A DNA stretch of 64,000 nt from Rheum nobile (lineage: Eukaryota > Streptophyta > Magnoliopsida > Caryophyllales > Polygonaceae), in assembly GCA_027886185.1 (NCBI GenBank), contig WOAB01000767.1, positions 868,001-932,000 on the forward strand. The letters are read 5' to 3'. Shown here in pieces: positions 58,038 through 64,000 of this stretch (position 1 is the stretch's first letter; every line of letters begins with the position of its first letter). The position numbers and the translations under genes were made by a program. The notes under the pieces are model-generated. The model did not search any database, was not told the origin of the DNA, and worked only from the letters and a program-made list of their open reading frames with translations.

Positions 58038-58503
58038 TCCTCCCCTCCTTCAAAAGGATTTGTCCTCGAATCTGAGTGCACCTCAAGAAAAAGGTTTAGA
58101 GCGCACCAAACTGCACAAAACAAAACAAGGAAGTGATGGACCAATAAGTTCTTAGAGAATGAAGGGCACATGTGTGCACACATCTTTAGATCTAGTGAAT
58201 GCCCATGGAGGAACTTCCATGTACAAGTGTTGCCCAGTTTCAGCCTAAATATAGGCTTATGTATAGAACATGAAATGCACATTACATACTTGGCAACAAA
58301 TGCAAAGCATAGTACAAAATTTTTCTCATGCAACAAGAATTGTGAATGAGAACAATGATGCACACATGAATGCCTAGTTCTACTTGAAGGAACTGGATCG
58401 CACAAATGCAAGGACTTGTACACATGATTATCAAGAACTAAAGGCATCCAACAAGTCATGATTTGACCAAGAGAACTATGGTGAGAGCATGAAACTCTAG
58501 TTC

Positions 58504-59034
58504 TTATTTGCTGCCTAAAACTAGGGAAATGTGACTAGCATTCAGTTCACTCTTGACCTCCTCTCCAACACAAGCATCAACCAAAGCTTCACTCTCAAAG
58601 GATCCTTCATCCTTGTAAGTGTAGTATTGTTTTGGACAAAATTCAGCCAAGTGACCTCGCCCATCACTCATGTGACATGACATATACAATGTCGCGTGTC
58701 CTAACCCGGGGCGATGGAGGCATTCTATCTCTGCCCTTGGACGTTCTAAAAGATGAGTTTGGTGAGTCATAGACTCCCTTGTCCTGCATGGAATGGTTAG
58801 ACGAAGAATGGTAATAAAGTTCAAAATGATGGATGGTTTGCTACCTTGTTGGGGTATGCCATCTTTCTTCCTCTCTATAGCCATAGTCAGGGTAGATACG
58901 TTGTTGAGCCCCCTATATGAAGCACCATAAGCCCGAAAGGAAAGGAAATCCCTTTGTGACATACGGCCCAAGCTAGACATCTTCATTCGGTCTCCCTGCA
59001 AAGTTAGTATCCAAGGCAAATACCAAGCAAACAA
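58504..59034 (-). pseudogene. Gag-like remnant of element H
   Basis: 176-residue open frame. The part CHMSDGRGHLAEFCP (near 58670) looks like a decayed CCHC knuckle (C-x3 instead of C-x2 spacing, GH and C kept), followed by an acidic tail DEGSFESEALVDACVGEE, the same order as in E gag after its knuckle. No gag core is seen upstream. The start codon is uncertain. Could be chance; I rate it above chance because of its position relative to the PBS. Confidence 0.45.
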
Positions 59035-59661
59035 GGCAAAAGAATAGCAATCATATCAATGGAACCTTGAGCCTAGCAATTGCCAAAATTATGAAATAAA
59101 AGTTGTCACAAAGTTCAAATTTGCAAGCTATCAAAACAAGGCTAACTGGGGTCGTTTTGCAAACCAATAAAACCTCAATAAACTTTGATCAAACTCGGTG
59201 TTGTATGCAGCCAAAAACAAACCAAAACAAGCTACTAAAGAAGGTACTAAGACAAGGTCCTCAAACTCAACTTTGTTCGCTTTTTTCTGGCATCGTCACT
59301 CTTTCTCGAACCATTGCTTCTTACTCGACTTTTTATGGCTATTAAGCCTTTATTTCTCGAGTTTTCTTGGGCTATACCCTTTTGATTACACTTGAGGGGA
59401 CAGAATTGAGATCAAATATCTTGATTGAGTTTGAGCACACAACTAATTGCTGAATTGAATGAATGAAAAGACTTAAGTTATTGCAAGTAGTAATTCAAGG
59501 ACAGTTTAAAATCAATTCAAAGGTTGTCTCCAACCTTGCAAATCCCACGTTTCATCCAAAACTGCAGCCAACACAACTCAACAATGGCACAAAAACAAGA
59601 TTGCTTGCAAAACGAACTAAGATCGACTTTTAAAACAAAATTTCGAGAGTTACCTTGCGTG

Positions 59662-59673
59662 GCTTTGATACCA
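59662..59673 (-). other. Element H primer binding site (tRNA-iMet, one mismatch)
   Basis: Minus strand TGGTATCAAAGC, two bases from TGATAGG, the start of the right LTR. Confidence 0.8.
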
Positions 59674-59675
59674 CA

Positions 59676-59729
59676 TGATAGGATATGCCTTCTTTCGTCC
59701 ACGGTGCAAAGGAGATGCGCCAACTGAGT
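59676..59729 (-). repeat. Right LTR of element H, proximal 54 bp
   Basis: TGATAGGATATGCC, then CCACGGTGCAA (shared with the E LTR at the same distance), then a 24-bp motif (59706-59729) that recurs with two mismatches at 56807-56830 on the far side of array 2. Satellite starts within GAGTTTGG. Confidence 0.7.
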
Positions 59730-62700
59730 TTGGCCGACAAACAACACACAAAACACCTACGATTTACCATTTACGACACAAGGCACAATTAGAGTGAAAG
59801 TTATGAGTTTCAAATTTTGTCAATTTCTTTCAGCGAATCATCATATATTGACAATATATTGGGGGACTAAAGAGCTATGACTTTGGGCGACAAACAACAC
59901 TAAAAACAACTACGATTTACCATTTACGACTCAAGGCACAACTTTGAGCGAAAGTTATGAGTTTCAAATTTTGACAATATCTTTCCGTGAATCATCTTAT
60001 ATTGTCAAAATATTGGGGGGAAATAAAGAGCTAAGATTTTGTGTGACAAACAACACTAAAAAGACGTACTATTTACCACTTATGATAAAATGCACTACTT
60101 TGAGCGAAAGTTAAGAGTTTCAAATTTTGTCGATTTCATTCTATTAATCATCTTATATTGTCAAAATATTGGGGGAAACAAAGAGCTAAGTGTTTGGGCA
60201 ACAAAAAACACTAAAAACACCTACGATTTACCATTTACCACACAAGGCCAAGGCACAACTTTGAGCGAAAGTTATGAGTTGTAAATTTTGTCAATTTCAT
60301 TCCGTGAATAATCTTATACTGTAAAAATATTGGTGGGAAAAAAAGAGCTAAGAGTTTGTGCTGCAAACAACACTAAATAGACCTACGATTTACCATTTAC
60401 GATATAAGGCAAAACTTTAAGCAAAAGTTAAGAGATTCTAATTTTGTCAATTTATTTTTGTGAATCATCTTATATTGTCAAAATATTGGGGGAAAAGAGA
60501 GGTAAGAGTTTGGCCGACAAACAACACTTAAAACACTTACGATTTACCAATTACGACACAAGGCACAACTTTGAGCAAAAGTTATGAGTTTTAAATTTTG
60601 TCAATTTCATTCCGTGAATAATCTTATATTGTCAATATATTGGTGGGTAAATTAGAGCTAAGAGTTTGAGCGGCAAACAACAATAAAAAGACCTATGATT
60701 TATCATTTACGGATAAGGCACAAAGAGCAAAGAGGTTGGGAGACAGACAACACTAAAAAACACTTACGATTTATCATTTACGACACAAGGCACAACTTTG
60801 AGCGAAAGTTATGAGTTTCAATTTTTGTAAATTTCTTTCAGTGAATCATCTTATATTGTCAAAATATTAGGGGAAACAAAGTGCTAACAGTTTGGGCTAA
60901 AAACAACACTAAAAACAATACAAAGCACAACTTTGAGCGAAAGTTCAGAGTTTCAAATTTTGTCAATTGTTTTATGTGAATCATCTTATATTGTCAAATT
61001 ATTGGAAGAAATAAAGTGCTAAAAGTTTGGGCGGCAAACAACACTAAAAACACATACTATTTACCATTTACAATACAAGGCACAACTTTGAGCGAAAGAT
61101 AAGAATATAAAATTTTGTCAATTTCTTTCTGTGAATCATCTTATGTTGTCAAAATATTGGAGGGAAACAAAGAGCTAAGAGTTTGGGAGACAAACAACAC
61201 TAAAATTATCTTCAATTTACCATTTACTACACAAGGCAAAACTTTGAGCTAAAGTTATTAGTTTCAAATTTTGTCAATTTCTTTATGTGAATCATCTTAT
61301 ATTGTCAAAATATTAGGGCGAAATAAAGGGCTAAAAGTTTGTGCGACAAACAACACTAAAAAGACTTACTCTATACCACTTACGATATAAGGCACATCTT
61401 TGAGCGGAAGTTAAGAGTTTTATATTTTGTCAATATATTTCCGTGAATTGTCTTATATTGTCAAAATATTGGGGGCAATCAAATATCTAAGAGTTTGACT
61501 GGCAAACAACACTGAAAACACCTACAATTGACCATTTAGGATACAAGGCACACCTTTGAGCGAAAGTTATAATTTTTAAATTTTGTCAATTTCATTCTGT
61601 GAATCATCTTTTATTGCCAAGCTATTGGAGGGAAACAAAGAGCTAAGAGTTTGGCCGACAAACAACACTTAAAACACTTACGATTTACCAATTACGACAC
61701 AAGGCACAACTTTGAGCAAAAGTTATGAGTTTTAAATTTTGTCAATTTCATTCCGTATTCAATCTTATATTGTCAATATATTGGTGGGTAAATTAGAGCT
61801 AAGAGTTTGAGCGGCAAACAACAATAAAAAGACCTATGATTTATCATTTTTTATATAAGATACAACTTTAAGGAAAAGTTCAGAGTTTTTAATTTTGTCA
61901 ATTTCTTTTCGTGAGCCATCTTATATTGTCAAAAATTGGACGGTAACAAAGAGCTAAGCGTTTGGGAGACAGACAACACTAAAAACATCTACGATTTATC
62001 ATTTACGACACAAGGCATAACTTTGAGCGAAAGTTACGAGTTTCAATTTTTGAAAATTTCTTTCAGTGAATCATCTTATATTGTCAAAATATTGGGGGAA
62101 ACAAAGTGTCGTACCGGCATGGCCCCACTGATTTGTTTTCGATCAGAGCATCAAGCAGCGCAACCCGGTTCTACTTGACTAAGCCCCGTGCTCGTTTAAG
62201 GAGGGAGTTTTACCTAACTACCTTTTTGATAACAAGGCGACGAGAGTCGACCCGACATTCATTAGTTTCGAACAATTTGGGCTAAAACCAACACTAAAAA
62301 CAATACAAGGCACAACTTTGAGCGAAAGTTCAGAGTTTCAAATTTTGTCAATTTCTTTCTGTAAATCATCTTATATTGTCAAATTATTGGAAGAAATAAA
62401 GTGTTAAAAGTTTGGGCGGCAAACAACACTAAAAACACATACTATTTACCATTTACAATACAATGCACAACTTTGAGCGAAAGTTAAGAATATAAAATTT
62501 TGTCAATTTCTTTCTGTGAATCATCTTATGTTGTCAAAATATTGGAGCGAAACAAAGAGCTAAGAGTTAGGGAGACAAACAACACTAAAATTATCTTCAA
62601 TTTACCATTTACTACACAAGGCAAAACTTTGAGCTAAAGTTATATGGTCAAAATATTAGGGGGAAATAAAGTGCTAAAAGTTTGTGCGACAAACAACACT

Positions 62701-64000
62701 AAAAAGACTTACTTAATACCACTTACGATATAAGGCACAACTTTGAGCGAAAGTTAAGAGTTTTAAATTTTGTCAATTTATTTCCGTGAATTGTCTTATA
62801 TTGTCAAAATATTGGGGACAATCAAAGAGCTAAGAGTTTGACCGACAAACAACACTGAAAACACCTACTATTGACCATTTAGGATACAAGGCACACCTTT
62901 GAGCGAAAGTTATAATTTTTAAATTTTGTCAATTTCATTCCGTGAATCATCTTTTATTGCCAGACTATTGGAGTGAAACAAAGAACTAAGAGTTTGGACG
63001 ACAAACAACACTAAAAACAACTACGATTTACCATTTACGACACGAGGCACAACTTAGAGATTTAAATTTTCTCAATTTCTTTTCGTGAATCAACTTATAT
63101 TTTCCAAATATTGGGGGATCAAAAGAGCTACGAGTTTGGGCGACAAACATAACTAAAAACACCTACGATTTACCATTTACGACACAAGGCACAACGTTGA
63201 GAGAAAGTTTTGAGTTTCAAATTTTGTCAATTTCTTTCTGAGAATCATCTTATATTGTCAAAATATTGGGTGAAAAAAGAGGTAAGAGTTTGGTCGACAA
63301 ACAACACTTAAAACACATACGACTTACCATTTACGACACGAGGCACAACTTAGAGCGAATGTTATGAGATTCTAATTTTGTCAATTTCTTTCAGTGAATC
63401 ATCTTATATTGTCTAAATATTGGGGGAACAAAATAGCTACGAGTTTAGGCGACAAACAACACTAAAACAATTACGATTTACCATTTACGACACAAGGCAC
63501 AACTTTAAGCGAAAGTTATGAGTTTCAAATTTTGTCAATTTCTTCTAGTGAATCATCTTAGATTGTCAAAATTTTGGGGGAACAAAATAGCTACGAGTTT
63601 GGTCGATAAACAACACTAAAAACAACTACGATTTACCATTTACGACACAAAGCACAACTTTGAGCAAAGGTTATGAGTTTCAAATTTTGTCAATTTCTTT
63701 ATGTGAATCATCTCAAATTATTGGAAGAAATAAATTGCTAAGAGTTTGGGCGGCAAACAACACTAAAAACACATACTATTTACCATTTACAATACAAGGC
63801 ACCACTTTGAGCGAAATTTAAGAATATAAATTTTTGTCAACTTTTTTCTTTGAATCATCTTATGTTGTCAAAATATTGGAGGGAAACAAAGAGGTAAGAG
63901 TTTGGTAGACAAACAACACTAAAAATACCTTCAACTTACCATTTACTACACAAGACACAACTTTGAGCGAAAGTTATGAGTTTTAAATTTTGTCAATTTC
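59726..64000. repeat. Satellite array 3, ~155-bp monomer, runs off the window
   Basis: Same monomer family as arrays 1 and 2 with more truncated and shuffled monomers (for example near 60720, 60920, 62640 and 63060). Interrupted once by a foreign segment at 62109-62271. Confidence 0.94.
62109..62271. other. Foreign ~163-bp insert in satellite array 3
   Basis: GC-richer than the array; begins TCGTACCGGCATGGCC and ends CATTAGTTTCGAAC. Flanking monomer sequence is continuous apart from loss of about CTAA. No TSD, tRNA or 5S signature. Its style suggests organellar or other single-copy DNA, but I do not recognise it. Confidence 0.6.

Larger units (their letters stand above)
58038..59675 (-). mobile_element. 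Internal region of element H, lacking most of pol
   Basis: Only 1.6 kb lie between polypurine tract and PBS, against about 5.5 kb in C. A gag-like remnant and the last pol residues (DSRTNPFEGGEDDVT) remain; RT, RNase H and integrase core are absent. This fits a non-autonomous derivative or a large internal deletion. Confidence 0.65.

Noticed and set aside
62109..62271. 5S rRNA, tRNA or SINE in the satellite
   Set aside because: I found no A/B box, cloverleaf, 5S core or poly-A tail, and no TSD.

Overview
This window is plant nuclear DNA, probably from a eudicot, consisting of nested LTR retrotransposons and satellite arrays. I see no host gene, tRNA, rRNA or CRISPR array. Plant origin follows from Ty3/gypsy pol proteins with plant chromovirus (CRM/Reina-like) motifs, primer binding sites (PBS) for initiator-Met tRNA, an Athila-type element primed by tRNA-Asp, plant Ty1/copia fragments and AT-rich tandem satellite. 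CRM-like elements beside satellite suggest a centromeric or pericentromeric location; that is inference.

Layout, left to right. Positions 1-23250 hold a copia element split by a solo LTR of Athila type. That LTR was itself hit by gypsy element C (8460-16286, minus strand) and gypsy element B (16774-23250, plus strand, truncated). The left ends of the copia element, the solo LTR and element B sit at 1-558 in the opposite orientation to their partners. Matching reverse-complement target-site duplications (TSDs) show that this block has undergone an inversion. Positions 559-5563 hold fragments of two further gypsy families (A and G).

Positions 23660-26264 are a roughly 155-bp satellite array (array 1) followed by an LTR fragment of family H. 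From 26648 to 51692 there is a minus-strand tandem gypsy structure LTR-internal-LTR-internal-LTR (E1 and E2). Its left unit was interrupted by a complete Athila-type element D (32881-43587, plus strand) with a perfect 5-bp TSD. Positions 51693-57187 are a second copy of the 22.9-26.6 kb block (B fragment, junction DNA, satellite array 2, LTR H fragment) with an empty E insertion site. Family H continues to 59675 as a short element without most of pol, and its right LTR starts at 59676 and runs into satellite array 3, which extends past the window end.

How the parts work: E, C, B, A and H share a design in which one gag-pol frame runs past the polypurine tract into the 3' LTR, ending in a tail with a (G)(P/A)(I/M/V/T)TR(S/A)RA-like motif. 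D has gag-pro-pol plus a separate downstream third ORF. All gag-pol frames carry nonsense codons, frameshifts or deletions; only the gag of E2 and the third ORF of D are uninterrupted. Relative ages from LTR pairs read by eye: B oldest (about 7% over the fragment that can be compared), then D (about 3%), then C (about 2%).

The most unusual signals are the inversion readable from split TSDs, the paired CpG-rich palindromes scattered through D and the solo LTR, and satellite arrays that appear to lie inside the LTR of family H.
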